NCBI GenBank assembly: GCA_023382535.1
Contig: JAHDWA010000081.1
Coordinates: forward strand, 1-37,293
Source of the DNA: Anaerolineae bacterium
Lineage (GTDB): Bacteria; Chloroflexota; Anaerolineae; 4572-78; J111
Direction of reading: 5' to 3'
Length of the DNA stretch: 37,293 bases
Part shown: piece after piece, positions 7,847 to 16,957 of the stretch
Layout of the letters: each line of letters opens with the position of its first letter
Numbering within the stretch: the stretch's first letter is position 1
Made by a program: the position numbers and the translations under genes
Notes under the pieces: model-generated
Databases searched by the model: none
What the model was told of the DNA's origin: nothing
The model's input: only the letters and a program-made list of their open reading frames with translations

Positions 7847-10800
7847 TTAAGGGTCCCACCGGGGCGGCAACGAGGCCGGGTCAGGTAGATTGCTTAGATC
7901 AAGGAGTTCTCCTCCAGAAAGCGGGGCAACAAAGTGGAGTTCAGAGCGGTTATTACTTTCACTGCTCTCGATGATGCCGCCGTTAGGAGAGGCATTCAGA
8001 CTGAAGCTGTCGGCATACACAAAGAGATCCTGCGTTCCGCCGACAAAACTACCGCTCCAAATCGTATGAGGCCCACTGGGAGCCAACCCGCCCACGCCGT
8101 TCGAGGTCAGGGTGATACTGGCGCCGGGAGCTAACCCCGGCGAGGGGATAGCCCAGGCAATACCTTGTTTTGGAGATACCGTACTGCCCAATTTATCCCA
8201 ACGCTGGTTGCCCGTGGTGGGCACGGGACTGGGATTGATGTAAAAGTCAACCCAGAAACCATCACCGGTAGGACCGGTACCCACATTGGTAATCACTACT
8301 GTGACCACGACAGGTTGGCCGGCCGAGGGATTGGCCGGGCTGAGCGAGAAACTGCTGACCAGATCGGGCTGCGAGACAAAATCCTTAATGATAAGCGGCA
8401 AGAACACATCAAGTGTGGCCGTTGTGACAGAATGGGTCACGATATTACTGGTCGTCAACGGAGTCTGGCTGCTAAGAACACGGGCCGAGTTTGAAAGGAT
8501 GGTGCCCGATGGGACCGCCGAGACTGAAACCTGAACGTTAGCCGTGAAGACTTGATTGGGGCCAAGAGCTGGTATCGTTACGGTGGTGGTCGGGCCGCCG
8601 GAACAGGCAGCGGGAGGTGTACAGGCGACAAAAGATACCCCCGCCGGAAGCGTATCGGAAATGACGACGTTGGTGGCCGTGCCGGTGCCTGTGTTCCTTA
8701 CCTGGAGGGTATAGTTGATGGTATTGTTTGGCCGAACTTCAACGCCCGGAGCAGGGCTGGCCGTCTTGGTAATCGTCAAGGCGGCTGTCTGCAAGACCAC
8801 AGAAACAGTCCGGGTGAGCAAGCCGGTGGTAGCGGTAACAACCACGGTGCCATCCTGGGGGATCGAATTAGAGGTGAGGGTTGTGGTAGCGACACCGCCA
8901 ACGTTGGTGGTCCGGATGGTGGGGTTAGCCGGAAGAGAAGCCAGGCCCGGATTGCTCACCGTAAAGGTGACTACCTGGCCCACCGAAGCGCCGAGACAAT
9001 CGGCCACTGTGGCGGTGACCGTGGCGATATTTCCGCCCGTAGCCAGCGGGTTAGGAATGACCGTCAGGTTTAAGCTGGTAGGGATAGCCGGGGTGATAAC
9101 ATTAACATTAACCACATCAGCTAAAATGGGGGCGGAGGTAGTAGTCGCCTGAACGATGGCCGGGCTGGCCGGAGTCTGGCCGGTCAACGTCGAAGTAAAG
9201 ATGCCGGCGTTATTGGTATTACCCGGATTGGGCGCTGAAAAATCAGTCGTTGCGCCGGGGTTTATGCTCAGACCGATCTGTTTGTTAGGGATCGCATTGC
9301 CAAAGGCATCGGTCAAGCTGGTTGTCACCGCGGCGGTCTGGCAGACCCGAATGGAAGTTGGGGCTACCGTCAAGGTCAGAGTGGTGGGGACGTTAGGCCG
9401 TATCTCGACATCCACCGTACCGGTAATACTCCCGCTGATCGCCGTAATTCGATCCAAGGCCGGCGAGGTGGCCGAGAAAACGGTGAAGCTGGCAACTCGG
9501 GTCCCGTTAACCAAGAGCGCAGAAGTAGGTATAATGGTACCGGTGGTATCGCTGATGGTAACGAGCTGGTTTAAGGTATCTACCCGGTTGCCAAAGGCGT
9601 CAACGGCCGTAATTGTGATCGGGAAGGCGACACCCGCAGTTTGCGGGGTAGTAGCCTGCAGGGTAAAGCTGACGACCGCCCCTGGCGTAAAGGTGGCGAC
9701 CGTCGTGCGGGTAATCGTCCCACTGGCGCCGGTGACCTGGGCGGTCAGGGTGGTGCTGCCAGCCACCGTGGAGGAAAGCGTGGCCGTGACCCCTCCATTG
9801 GAGGTAGCGAGCACGATGGGGGAGGTGCTCCCATCCAGACGGCTGCCGGCCAGGCTGGTAGTCAGGGTAATGGCCGTGCCGTCGAAAGCCGGGTTACCAT
9901 ACACATCCCGCACAAAAGCATTGACCCGAATATTGTTATTTACCGGGGTAACAGGCGGGGTTGCCGTAAGGGTCATAGTGAAGGGCAAACCGGGCCGTCC
10001 TTCACTGCCCACCGTAGCAGTGGCTGAATAGCCGCTGCCGGCGACGATGACCGAGTTGCTGATCTGTCCCCCGCTGGAGGCCCAGGGAGAAGTAATCACC
10101 TGGCCGGTAATGGTGATAACGCCGGAGCCGTTTGGAGGCAAATCGGCGGTATCAGCCCAGACAAATTCTGGCGGCGAAGAGGACTGGAAAATTGCCCTGG
10201 TGCTGCCGGAAACGATATTGGTAATGCTGACCGGGAAGGTGTCGGTGATCAGGACGCCTGGGAAGGTAATCGTGATGGCGCCCGTATTGGTGTAAACAAT
10301 CGCATACTCGATGGGGTCTCCGGCTCGAACGACGCCGGCAGGCGACACGATTTTGGTTATGTCCAGAGATGGCGCTTGAACCAGCGTTGTGATTGAATCG
10401 GTAGCGACCGCATTGGCCGCGACAACGGTCACATTATTGGTTAAAAGAGAATTATTGGGGAGCGTGGGCGCAACCGTGACCGACAACGTCAAGACCTGAT
10501 TCTGACCATCGGCTGGTATGGATAAGCCCGCCCAACTGACGATCCCACTACTAAAGGTATGACCTGCCGACGCATCATTAAAGCTCACCCCGCTGTCCAA
10601 CACATCGGTTATGACCGCGCCGACGGCATTGGCATTGCCGTCGTTGGAGTAGACGATGGTATAAGTTAAGACAGAGCCAACCGCGACCGGGCTGGGATCG
10701 GCGCTCTTCTGAATGTGCAGGTTAGGGGTGCTGCTAATCGTGTTGGTGGCCGTGGCAAGCTCGGGCGTAATCACTTCGCTGGAGGTGATTGAAACGACGT

Positions 10801-12520
10801 TGGTTAAAATTGTGCCCAAATCCTGCGGCTCGTCCACGCTCAACGTCAGAGTAATAAGCCCACCCCCATCTGCTCCGGCCAGGACGGGAATATTCCAGGT
10901 AATGTCGTTGGGTGTGGTAACCCCGGCACCGATGTCAGGATCGCTTATATGAGAAACATAGCTGGTGCTGACCGGGAAGGTATCCCTGATAACGACGTTG
11001 GTGGCGTCGGCATTGCCGCTGTTGGTATAGCGAATGGTATAGGTTAACTGCCCCCCGGCCTCGACCGGTTCAGGGAAACCTACTTTGAATATTTCCAATT
11101 CAGGGAAACTTTCGACCGTAGTGGTGACCACAGGCGGGTCCACGAGATTCACGATTGTATTCGAGGCGCTGGTAGAGTAGGTATCATTAGTAATAACGGT
11201 ACCACTGGTTAAAGGTGAGGTGACTCGAACAACCATAAAAACGCTGGCAGTTTCGCCTCTGTCAAAGGGTTCGGGCTCAGTAAAATCCCAAACGACCAGC
11301 GATCCATTCGTTGAGAAGATTCCATCGGCCGGACTGATGAAACCGGCATCTTCAAATGAGGTATTCGCCGGGACAGAATCGCTAATAACCACGTTGTCCG
11401 CCGGTCCCTTGGAGGAGTTATCGTTGGTGATGGTCAGGATATAGGTGATGAGATCGCCCGCCTGAACGGGGTCCGGCGTATCTGTTTTGGTCAGGGTCAG
11501 GGTTACGGGGGTTTGCACCGTTACGGTGACAGAAGCGCCCGCCGCCGGGCTAAAAACGTTGCCCCCGGTGATACTGTAGCTTTGATTGATAAGTTCTGTC
11601 TGATCGGGCAATTCGTCATTGACGGTGACAGCAAAACTGACTATGAAAGGAGTATTGGTACTAACTTGTGTGTCTGTAATCCAGGTCAGAATCGGATCGT
11701 TAAAGGTAGCCGGTGGAAAAGCCGAGTCGGTTACGTAGGTAGTACCCGCCGGAATTTGGTCGGTAATGGTGTAGAAGCCGTTGGTAGCCATATGGCCGAT
11801 GTTGGTGATGGTCAGGGTATAGGTTAAAACGTCAAGCGGTTCCGCCGTAGCAGAGGGGGCAACGGCTTTACTGATCTCCCAGGTGGGGGCAAAAACCGTT
11901 GTGGTAATCGTTTCAGCGCCGGCATCGGCAAACCGCGAAGGTAAAAGGGCTTCAACCCCATAGCTGCCGGCAATGTTGGCAATCTGGGTTAAATCGGGCA
12001 GGGGTTGGTTGACCTTAATCTTATAAGTTAAGGTGACAGCCGTACCTGCAGTAATAACCCCGCCGGAACTACCGCTTGGAGGTGGCAAAAACCAAAAAGC
12101 CTCTTTGGTAATAAATTGACAGTTTGTCGAGCCATTAAAAAGCCAACCGCTTGGCGGATCATATACAGTGATACACTCGGTATTAGCCGGCACAGTATCG
12201 GTTACAGTGACGTTGGTCAGATCAAAAGGCGTGTCATTTCTAACCACCAGGGTATAGGTGATGAAATCGCCCTGATTCACCGTTGGCGTAGGGCTGGCCG
12301 TTTTGGTGATAGTCAAGCCACCCGTCGCATGGACAATTTTGGCCCCAAAGGGCAGAGGCATGTTTAGCTGCGCGGAGAAGGGTAAATGAGGGTTTATTCT
12401 CGCCGTGAGGGGAAGCACCAATAAGATAAGCGCAAAGACAAAGGCCAATAAAAAGGAAAAAGTTAGACGAACCCACTTATTTTTGACAAGAGTTGGTTGG
12501 GCATAAATCTTATGGTCCAT
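7847..12520 (-). CDS. Giant exported adhesin-like protein of DUF11, Big_1-like and CARDB repeats
   Basis: 1557 residues. After a signal/anchor segment (about 17-40) come six DUF11-type domains starting near 69, 213, 343, 477, 601 and 717, each opening with a phrase like LTITKTASP and containing an ITYTL strand. Four invasin-like (Big_1-type) modules follow near 850, 950, 1040 and 1140, recognisable by a DxxGN turn (VDAFGNRVD, TDAFGNAIP). A seventh DUF11 domain begins near 1246, and a CARDB-type domain with SESNNRS runs from 1385 to the end. There is no C-terminal membrane helix or sortase signal, unlike both flanking genes, so it is either released or held by partners. GGGAG precedes the ATG. 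Likely an S-layer, sheath or adhesion component. Confidence 0.85.
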   Translation of the reverse strand: MDHKIYAQPTLVKNKWVRLTFSFLLAFVFALILLVLPLTARINPHLPFSAQLNMPLPFGAKIVHATGGLTITKTASPTPTVNQGDFITYTLVVRNDTPFDLTNVTVTDTVPANTECITVYDPPSGWLFNGSTNCQFITKEAFWFLPPPSGSSGGVITAGTAVTLTYKIKVNQPLPDLTQIANIAGSYGVEALLPSRFADAGAETITTTVFAPTWEISKAVAPSATAEPLDVLTYTLTITNIGHMATNGFYTITDQIPAGTTYVTDSAFPPATFNDPILTWITDTQVSTNTPFIVSFAVTVNDELPDQTELINQSYSITGGNVFSPAAGASVTVTVQTPVTLTLTKTDTPDPVQAGDLITYILTITNDNSSKGPADNVVISDSVPANTSFEDAGFISPADGIFSTNGSLVVWDFTEPEPFDRGETASVFMVVRVTSPLTSGTVITNDTYSTSASNTIVNLVDPPVVTTTVESFPELEIFKVGFPEPVEAGGQLTYTIRYTNSGNADATNVVIRDTFPVSTSYVSHISDPDIGAGVTTPNDITWNIPVLAGADGGGLITLTLSVDEPQDLGTILTNVVSITSSEVITPELATATNTISSTPNLHIQKSADPSPVAVGSVLTYTIVYSNDGNANAVGAVITDVLDSGVSFNDASAGHTFSSGIVSWAGLSIPADGQNQVLTLSVTVAPTLPNNSLLTNNVTVVAANAVATDSITTLVQAPSLDITKIVSPAGVVRAGDPIEYAIVYTNTGAITITFPGVLITDTFPVSITNIVSGSTRAIFQSSSPPEFVWADTADLPPNGSGVITITGQVITSPWASSGGQISNSVIVAGSGYSATATVGSEGRPGLPFTMTLTATPPVTPVNNNIRVNAFVRDVYGNPAFDGTAITLTTSLAGSRLDGSTSPIVLATSNGGVTATLSSTVAGSTTLTAQVTGASGTITRTTVATFTPGAVVSFTLQATTPQTAGVAFPITITAVDAFGNRVDTLNQLVTISDTTGTIIPTSALLVNGTRVASFTVFSATSPALDRITAISGSITGTVDVEIRPNVPTTLTLTVAPTSIRVCQTAAVTTSLTDAFGNAIPNKQIGLSINPGATTDFSAPNPGNTNNAGIFTSTLTGQTPASPAIVQATTTSAPILADVVNVNVITPAIPTSLNLTVIPNPLATGGNIATVTATVADCLGASVGQVVTFTVSNPGLASLPANPTIRTTNVGGVATTTLTSNSIPQDGTVVVTATTGLLTRTVSVVLQTAALTITKTASPAPGVEVRPNNTINYTLQVRNTGTGTATNVVISDTLPAGVSFVACTPPAACSGGPTTTVTIPALGPNQVFTANVQVSVSAVPSGTILSNSARVLSSQTPLTTSNIVTHSVTTATLDVFLPLIIKDFVSQPDLVSSFSLSPANPSAGQPVVVTVVITNVGTGPTGDGFWVDFYINPSPVPTTGNQRWDKLGSTVSPKQGIAWAIPSPGLAPGASITLTSNGVGGLAPSGPHTIWSGSFVGGTQDLFVYADSFSLNASPNGGIIESSESNNRSELHFVAPLSGGELLDLSNLPDPASLPPRWDP

Positions 12521-12568
12521 GGCAGCGTGACTCCCTTTTAAGACACAAATTATCTGGTCAATTAAGAT

Positions 12569-13366
12569 TTAGCGGTACTTCCAAAACCAAACCAAGCCAG
12601 CAATGAGCAGAACTGCACCCACTAAACCGGCTGTAACCCAGGTATTGAGCAAAGGCGTATCCACCGCTCCAGCTTGAGAAGCTGCGGGTGGCGTAGAGAT
12701 GGCTATAGTGGCGCTGGTTGGATTAGCTTGAGCTTCAAGAGTCGCAGAGTCAGTGCTTGAGGTCGAAGTCAGGGTGGGATTGGCCGGGAGAGGCGTCGGA
12801 GGTGCAAGCGTAGAAGTTGGAGCGGTTGTATCAACCACTTGAATAATGGGTGACGGCGTTGGCGGGGCTGTCAACACCGGGATTTTTACGGAGGGGCCAA
12901 CAGCAAGGGGTTGGTTATCTTCCATTGGGGTCACCAGGTACTCTTCCATAATAAGCTGCTGACCCACCAGATCAGGGGAGACACTTACCGCAAAATCAAA
13001 GGCCATCCCTTCGCCAGGAGCAATGGGCTGCTGAGTTACCCAAATAATTTCCCCTGCTTTACCCCGCTGAACCCCACCCACGAGCCACTTCGCATTGGCA
13101 AAATAAGTGTCAATTAGAGTTGTGCCTGCCGGAGTTTTGGCTCTAACAACAATATCTTTTAAAGGCGACTGGCCGACATTGGTGATGGCCAGGGTATAAG
13201 TGAAAGGCTGACCACTGACCGCATGGTCTGCCTGGGGGGTTAAGTTAATTTCAAAAGTGGTAAGTTCCTGGGCCAGAGCCGCCATGCAAAAACTCAACAG
13301 AGCTATTATGGCGAGTGTAAACGGCACCGCCATCATGCTAACAAATCGCTGCACTGAGAACTGCAT
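12569..13366 (-). CDS. Membrane-anchored single-DUF11 protein with Pro/Thr-rich stalk
   Basis: 265 residues: signal peptide about 1-33 (ending ALAQE), one DUF11-type beta-sandwich (about 36-165, with GQPFTYTLAITNVGQSPLKD), a Pro/Thr/Ser-rich stalk (about 168-235), and a C-terminal membrane helix (about 238-260) followed by WKYR. The design is an extracellular domain held off the membrane by a flexible, possibly glycosylated stalk. AAAGGA lies 5 bp before the ATG. It is the first gene of the DUF11 cluster; the next gene starts 48 bp after its stop. It may tether the giant protein that follows, but this is only inferred from linkage. Confidence 0.82.
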   Translation of the reverse strand: MQFSVQRFVSMMAVPFTLAIIALLSFCMAALAQELTTFEINLTPQADHAVSGQPFTYTLAITNVGQSPLKDIVVRAKTPAGTTLIDTYFANAKWLVGGVQRGKAGEIIWVTQQPIAPGEGMAFDFAVSVSPDLVGQQLIMEEYLVTPMEDNQPLAVGPSVKIPVLTAPPTPSPIIQVVDTTAPTSTLAPPTPLPANPTLTSTSSTDSATLEAQANPTSATIAISTPPAASQAGAVDTPLLNTWVTAGLVGAVLLIAGLVWFWKYR

Positions 13367-13756
13367 GGTATCCTTTGGCTGTGACTACTAAAGCTTTAGC
13401 AGTTGCGGTAGCTAACAATAGAGTCTTAACTGTGGCGAAAAAGATTCGGGATGATCGGATAAAGAGCCAATTTTAAGACTGATAGGCCAAGATATGCTAC
13501 CGACATCCCCATTATAAAACATAACATAACGAAAATACAGGAGCAAAAGTACTCCAGAGCAAGCCTGTTTGTTTAACAAAAAGTACTGGCGTACCATGCC
13601 CTAAAGTACCCCTTTCCTTTCTGCAACAAGGGGATGACTTTGGTAAAAGCAATTCGGCTTTGGCAGGTAGAGAGAAAAAAGTGAGGAAAATGAGTTTTAA
13701 AGTGCAGATAAGGAAGCGCCCCTGGCGTCGGGCTGGCCGGCGAATATAGGAACGGC
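13367..13756 (-). other. 390-bp non-coding stretch upstream of the DUF11 cluster
   Basis: No convincing gene. On the minus strand it holds a perfect TATAAT (13516-13511) with no good -35 box, about 145 bp before the first DUF11 ATG, and a 12-bp palindrome CTAAAGCTTTAG (13388-13399) in the leader. Several GTAC repeats occur around 13580-13610. Short reading frames here show no protein-like composition. Most likely a promoter region with a long leader. Confidence 0.45.
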
Positions 13757-14770
13757 TTACTGATTGCGCAAGGTATCCAGGTAACGTTGGGCTTCCTGAC
13801 GGGCGCGCGGGTCTTGGTTGGAGTTGCGAGCCAAGAAGGTTTCAAAAGCTTGGATTGCTTCTGTTTTTTGATTCAATGCGTTATAAGCTACTCCCAAACT
13901 AAAATAAGGCTCAGCCAAATCCGGGTCTAATTTAATGGCCTGTTGAAGCTGATCTACTGCCTGTTTAACCGAGTCCGGGTCGGGCGGATTGCTCTTTAGC
14001 AGAGCCTGCTGCAAGTATAATGCCCCCAGGTTATAAGCCACATCGCCGTCAGTGGGGTCAAGTTCAAGCGCCTTTTGGTACTGCGAAGCGGACAAATCTA
14101 ACTGGCCCAATTGGTAGTAAACGACACCCAGATTAGCATAAGCGCTTTGAAAATTGGGGTCCAGTTCGATTGCCTTTTGATAAGCAGCCTGGGCTTGTTC
14201 CCACTGTCCCGCATCGGTGTAAGCATTACCCAGCTCAAACTGGGCCTGGGCCGAATCTGGATTAGCCTGTGCCGTCGCTTCGGGTGCTGTGACCTGGGTT
14301 GGAGCCAGGGGAGATACATTGGCAGGGGTGGCTGGTCCGGCTTTGTTTTGTTCCTGAAAGAATTGATAAGCCAGGACGCCAACAATAACCAGGGAGAGAA
14401 TCGCGAGGATAGTTCGCCACCCTAACCCTGCACTTTTTACTTCTTTGGAAGCAGACGAAGTGAATTCTTCAGCTTCTATATCTGTTTGCCCCTGGAGATG
14501 GTTATCCCAGTCGTGTTCATCATTTATTGATGCGGGACTTGGGGTTGATGGGGCTGCATGCTTATATTTTTGATCATATTCGGCACGTTTATCAGGGTCA
14601 GATAGCACCTTGTATGCTTCATTCAAAAGTATCATCTGTTCCTCGGAATCAGGTAAATTACTAGCATCAGGATGATACTTTCTCGACAAACGGCGATAAG
14701 CAGCCTGAATAACTTCAAAGTCTGCGTCTGGTTGTACTTGAAGTATTTTGTAGTAATCAGAGCTATCCAT
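13757..14770 (-). CDS. Membrane-bound J-domain / TPR protein
   Basis: 337 residues. Residues 3-70 are a J domain (DYYKILQVQPDA, HPD at 33-35, LLNEAYKVLSDPDKRAEYD), which would stimulate an Hsp70 (DnaK) partner. An acidic linker leads to one membrane helix at about 119-137. A Pro/Ala/Gln-rich stretch and about four TPR units follow (165-335; repeated pattern like AYQKAIELDPNFQSAYANLG). With a single membrane segment the J domain would be cytoplasmic and the TPR region outside, or both inside if the helix is a hairpin; topology cannot be settled. DnaJ itself has Gly/Phe and zinc-finger regions, absent here. Likely a localised co-chaperone. Confidence 0.85.
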   Translation of the reverse strand: MDSSDYYKILQVQPDADFEVIQAAYRRLSRKYHPDASNLPDSEEQMILLNEAYKVLSDPDKRAEYDQKYKHAAPSTPSPASINDEHDWDNHLQGQTDIEAEEFTSSASKEVKSAGLGWRTILAILSLVIVGVLAYQFFQEQNKAGPATPANVSPLAPTQVTAPEATAQANPDSAQAQFELGNAYTDAGQWEQAQAAYQKAIELDPNFQSAYANLGVVYYQLGQLDLSASQYQKALELDPTDGDVAYNLGALYLQQALLKSNPPDPDSVKQAVDQLQQAIKLDPDLAEPYFSLGVAYNALNQKTEAIQAFETFLARNSNQDPRARQEAQRYLDTLRNQ

Positions 14771-14846
14771 AGTATTCTACAGACATAATCTTAAATCCGA
14801 CCCCGCATTTTTTACTAAACAAACAAGATATTCAGAATTAACCGAC

Positions 14847-14877
14847 TTTTATCCTGTAAATCTTTTTAATCTTGTCA
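14847..14877 (-). promoter_or_regulatory. Possible promoter of the J-domain gene
   Basis: On the minus strand TTGACA (14877-14872) and GATAAA (14852-14847) are separated by 19 bp, about 80 bp upstream of the ATG at 14770. The -35 is perfect but the spacer is long. A TCTTGT/ACAAGA inverted repeat (11-base loop) overlaps the -35. Confidence 0.3.
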
Positions 14878-14928
14878 AAAATATAAACAAGACCGAATAT
14901 ATATGTAGTTATGCACTCTTTCTTTTTA

Positions 14929-15570
14929 CTATAATTTTGCTTCGAGCAGCACAATCTGCGTTTCTTCGGGCAGGCTGGACTTGGTTACCTTGAGCGTATC
15001 CGTCGTGTCCGCTTTAGCCAGGCCCATTTCTTTCAAAAATTTCTCTACCGGGTCCAATTTTATGGTCAGGCCCGGCAGGTGATAATGCATGGGGATGACA
15101 ATATACGGCTCGATCAGGCTGATGACCTCCGCTGCCTGGGCGGCGTTAAGCGCGTTCTGTCCGCCCACCGGTACCATTAAAACCTCGATGCTGCCTAAAT
15201 CTTCCACCTGATTTTGGGTAGGGACATGACTCAGGTCTCCCAGGTGACAGATGGCAATGTCCTCCATATAAATCACATAAATATTGTTTTGAGCCACGTC
15301 GTCGCCGTTCTTTTTTTTAGGCCCGGTCAGATGAATGCCGGTAATAAAAACGCCGCCAATTTCATACTCTCCGGGACCATCAACGACTTTAAATTCCCCT
15401 TTCACTCCGGCGGTATGATTGTGGTGCGGGGAGGCGTGGCTGATAGTGACAATATCGGCTTTAGGGCGCGGCAACGATAGTCCCAGGGTTTTATCATAAG
15501 GATCGGTAATAACCGTTGTATTGCGGTCTTTTAAGCGGAAACAGGCATGACCGTACCAAGTAATTTCCAT
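14929..15570 (-). CDS. Metallo-beta-lactamase-fold hydrolase (UlaG-like) with altered metal motif
   Basis: 213 residues from the ATG at 15570, which has AAAGGA about 13 bp upstream; an in-frame TTG 33 bp earlier is less likely. The start MEITWYGHACFRLKD is typical of the COG2220 (UlaG/UPF0173) branch, as are DPYD, DGPGEYEIGGVFITG, CHLGDLSH and IPMHYHLPG. The usual HxHxDH metal motif reads H-A-S-P-H-H (about residues 45-50), so the second His is Ser and the Asp is His. Metal binding may therefore be changed or weak. A TAGAAT element (15630-15625) is a possible -10. The substrate is unknown. Confidence 0.82.
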   Translation of the reverse strand: MEITWYGHACFRLKDRNTTVITDPYDKTLGLSLPRPKADIVTISHASPHHNHTAGVKGEFKVVDGPGEYEIGGVFITGIHLTGPKKKNGDDVAQNNIYVIYMEDIAICHLGDLSHVPTQNQVEDLGSIEVLMVPVGGQNALNAAQAAEVISLIEPYIVIPMHYHLPGLTIKLDPVEKFLKEMGLAKADTTDTLKVTKSSLPEETQIVLLEAKL

Positions 15571-15694
15571 AATAAGCTTAACTATTCCTTTGGCAAGACC
15601 CAACAGATATGAGGATTTACGACCATTCTACCATGCTTTAGAGGAAAAGGGAAGTTAAACCAACTGTACATAACACATGATCCTCCACCCGGCT

Positions 15695-15721
15695 AAAAAA
15701 AAATAGGGGCATTGCTGCCCC
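15695..15721 (-). terminator. Rho-independent terminator of the winged-helix gene
   Basis: On the minus strand GGGGCA (15721-15716), loop GCAA, TGCCCC (15711-15706), then TA and nine T (15703-15695). It follows the stop at 15744 by about 22 bp. Confidence 0.8.
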
Positions 15722-15743
15722 CGTCTGGTGTAAAAAGTATGAG

Positions 15744-16079
15744 TTAGATGATCGGCTGATCGGCCGCCAATTGATTGGCAAATTTCAGAATCACCCGCCG
15801 CAGGTGGGGAGTGTGGGTTAACTGGTACGCAGTTTGATCGTTCCGTGCCTGGGTCTGCTCCAGAATACCCAGCAGGGCCAAATCCCCCAATTCCGGTTGA
15901 ATAGAGTGGATGCTGCGTCCAATTCGCCCGGCAATCTGTGAAGCCGGGGCAGAAAAGTTAGGATTATGGGCAAAAAAAGTCAAAATGTCCCACTTCAGCA
16001 AATCCGTAGCATATCTTTCGACAAAGACTAAAAAATCCACGTCAACTTCTTTGGTCGGGGGCCGCAGCAAACTTTCCAT
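15744..16079 (-). CDS. Small winged-helix-like protein
   Basis: 111 residues from the ATG at 16079, which has GGAG about 9 bp upstream; a TTG 21 bp earlier extends the frame but has no ribosome site. Residues about 25-95 look like a winged helix: LLKWDILTFFAHNP, SQIAGRIGRSIHSIQPELGDLALLGILEQ, then a wing (NDQTAYQLTHTPHLRRVILKF). This is the layout of ArsR/MarR-like DNA-binding proteins and of uncharacterised regulators found in Chloroflexota. No sensing cysteines or other ligand residues are visible. Single gene with its own terminator. Target unknown. Confidence 0.72.
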   Translation of the reverse strand: MESLLRPPTKEVDVDFLVFVERYATDLLKWDILTFFAHNPNFSAPASQIAGRIGRSIHSIQPELGDLALLGILEQTQARNDQTAYQLTHTPHLRRVILKFANQLAADQPII

Positions 16080-16297
16080 ACCTAGAGACTCCAACAACAA
16101 CTTCTTATAGAAAACTCTAGCTTTTATTGTTGTAACTTACAATAGTACCTGCCTCCCAAATCTTTAACCTTTCCGAACACTCTCATGTCCAAACCGGTTT
16201 GGGGACGAGAGCCTAAAATTCTTTAAGCTGACTGTCTGATGTCTCCACTCGCTTTGGACGTCACCGGGTAAGAAGGCAAAACTTTTTGAGCTTGAGG

Positions 16298-16957
16298 TTA
16301 TTCGGGTAACTCGATTAACCCGGCCCGCACCGCGGCCAAGACGGCCTGGGCGCGATTGGGCTGTTGGAGCTTACTCAAAATATGCTTGGCATGGCTGCGA
16401 ACGGTTTCTTCGCTGACAAAGAGCTGTTCGGCAATTTCACGATAGGTGGCCGGGGTGGCCATCCAGCGTAAAATTTCATGTTCACGCTGAGTGAGCTGAA
16501 CCGGGGGCGCGGCCAGAGGGGGACGCCGCTCTGCCACCCGGTGCAGCACGCGCCGGGCCAGGGTCGGATGCAAATAAGCCTCACCGCGGGCCACGGTGCG
16601 AATGGCCTGGGCCAGTTCATCCGGCTCGATGTCTTTCATCACATAACCGTCCACTTCGACCGCCAGCATTTCCAGCACCCGCTCGTCAAGAGCGACGCCG
16701 GTCAGCATCAAAATACGTACACCGGGTGCAGCCGCCTGCAAAGCCAGGGCAGTGGTCTGGCCATCCATCTCCGGCATCACAAAATCGAGCAGCACCAGGT
16801 CGGGCCGGAGCCGCGTCGCCAGTTCAACCGCTTTAGCCCCATTTTCGGCCTCTCCCACTACCTCGAAGTCGGGTTCCAGGCGCAGGACCATGGCCAGGCC
16901 CTTGCGCACAACCGCATGGTCATCTACAATCATCAAACGAATCCGGCTTTCAGCCAC
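16298..16957 (-). CDS. NarL/FixJ-type response regulator
   Basis: 220 residues from a GTG at 16957 preceded by GGAGG at ideal spacing. A longer frame to 17122 exists but its extra residues lie inside the kinase gene and look random. Receiver domain residues 7-125: Asp12/Asp13 (VDDH), phosphoacceptor Asp58 (LVLLDFVMPEMDG), Thr in LTG and Lys in VMKD. The LuxR-type HTH covers about 152-215 (LTQREHEILRWMA, IAEQLFVSEETVRSHAKHIL). The start overlaps the kinase stop by 8 bp, so the two are translationally coupled. It should bind DNA when phosphorylated by the kinase at 16950-18743. The repeated GGGG/CCCC half-sites at 18882-18948 are the obvious candidate targets. Confidence 0.93.
   Translation of the reverse strand: MAESRIRLMIVDDHAVVRKGLAMVLRLEPDFEVVGEAENGAKAVELATRLRPDLVLLDFVMPEMDGQTTALALQAAAPGVRILMLTGVALDERVLEMLAVEVDGYVMKDIEPDELAQAIRTVARGEAYLHPTLARRVLHRVAERRPPLAAPPVQLTQREHEILRWMATPATYREIAEQLFVSEETVRSHAKHILSKLQQPNRAQAVLAAVRAGLIELPE

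Noticed and set aside
9156..10031. 291-codon open frame on the plus strand
   Set aside because: Shadow of the giant DUF11 gene; Val/Thr-rich low-complexity text caused by the repeats on the other strand.
13412..13845. Two short minus-strand frames upstream of the DUF11 cluster
   Set aside because: No ribosome site, no protein-like pattern; one overlaps the J-domain gene in another frame.
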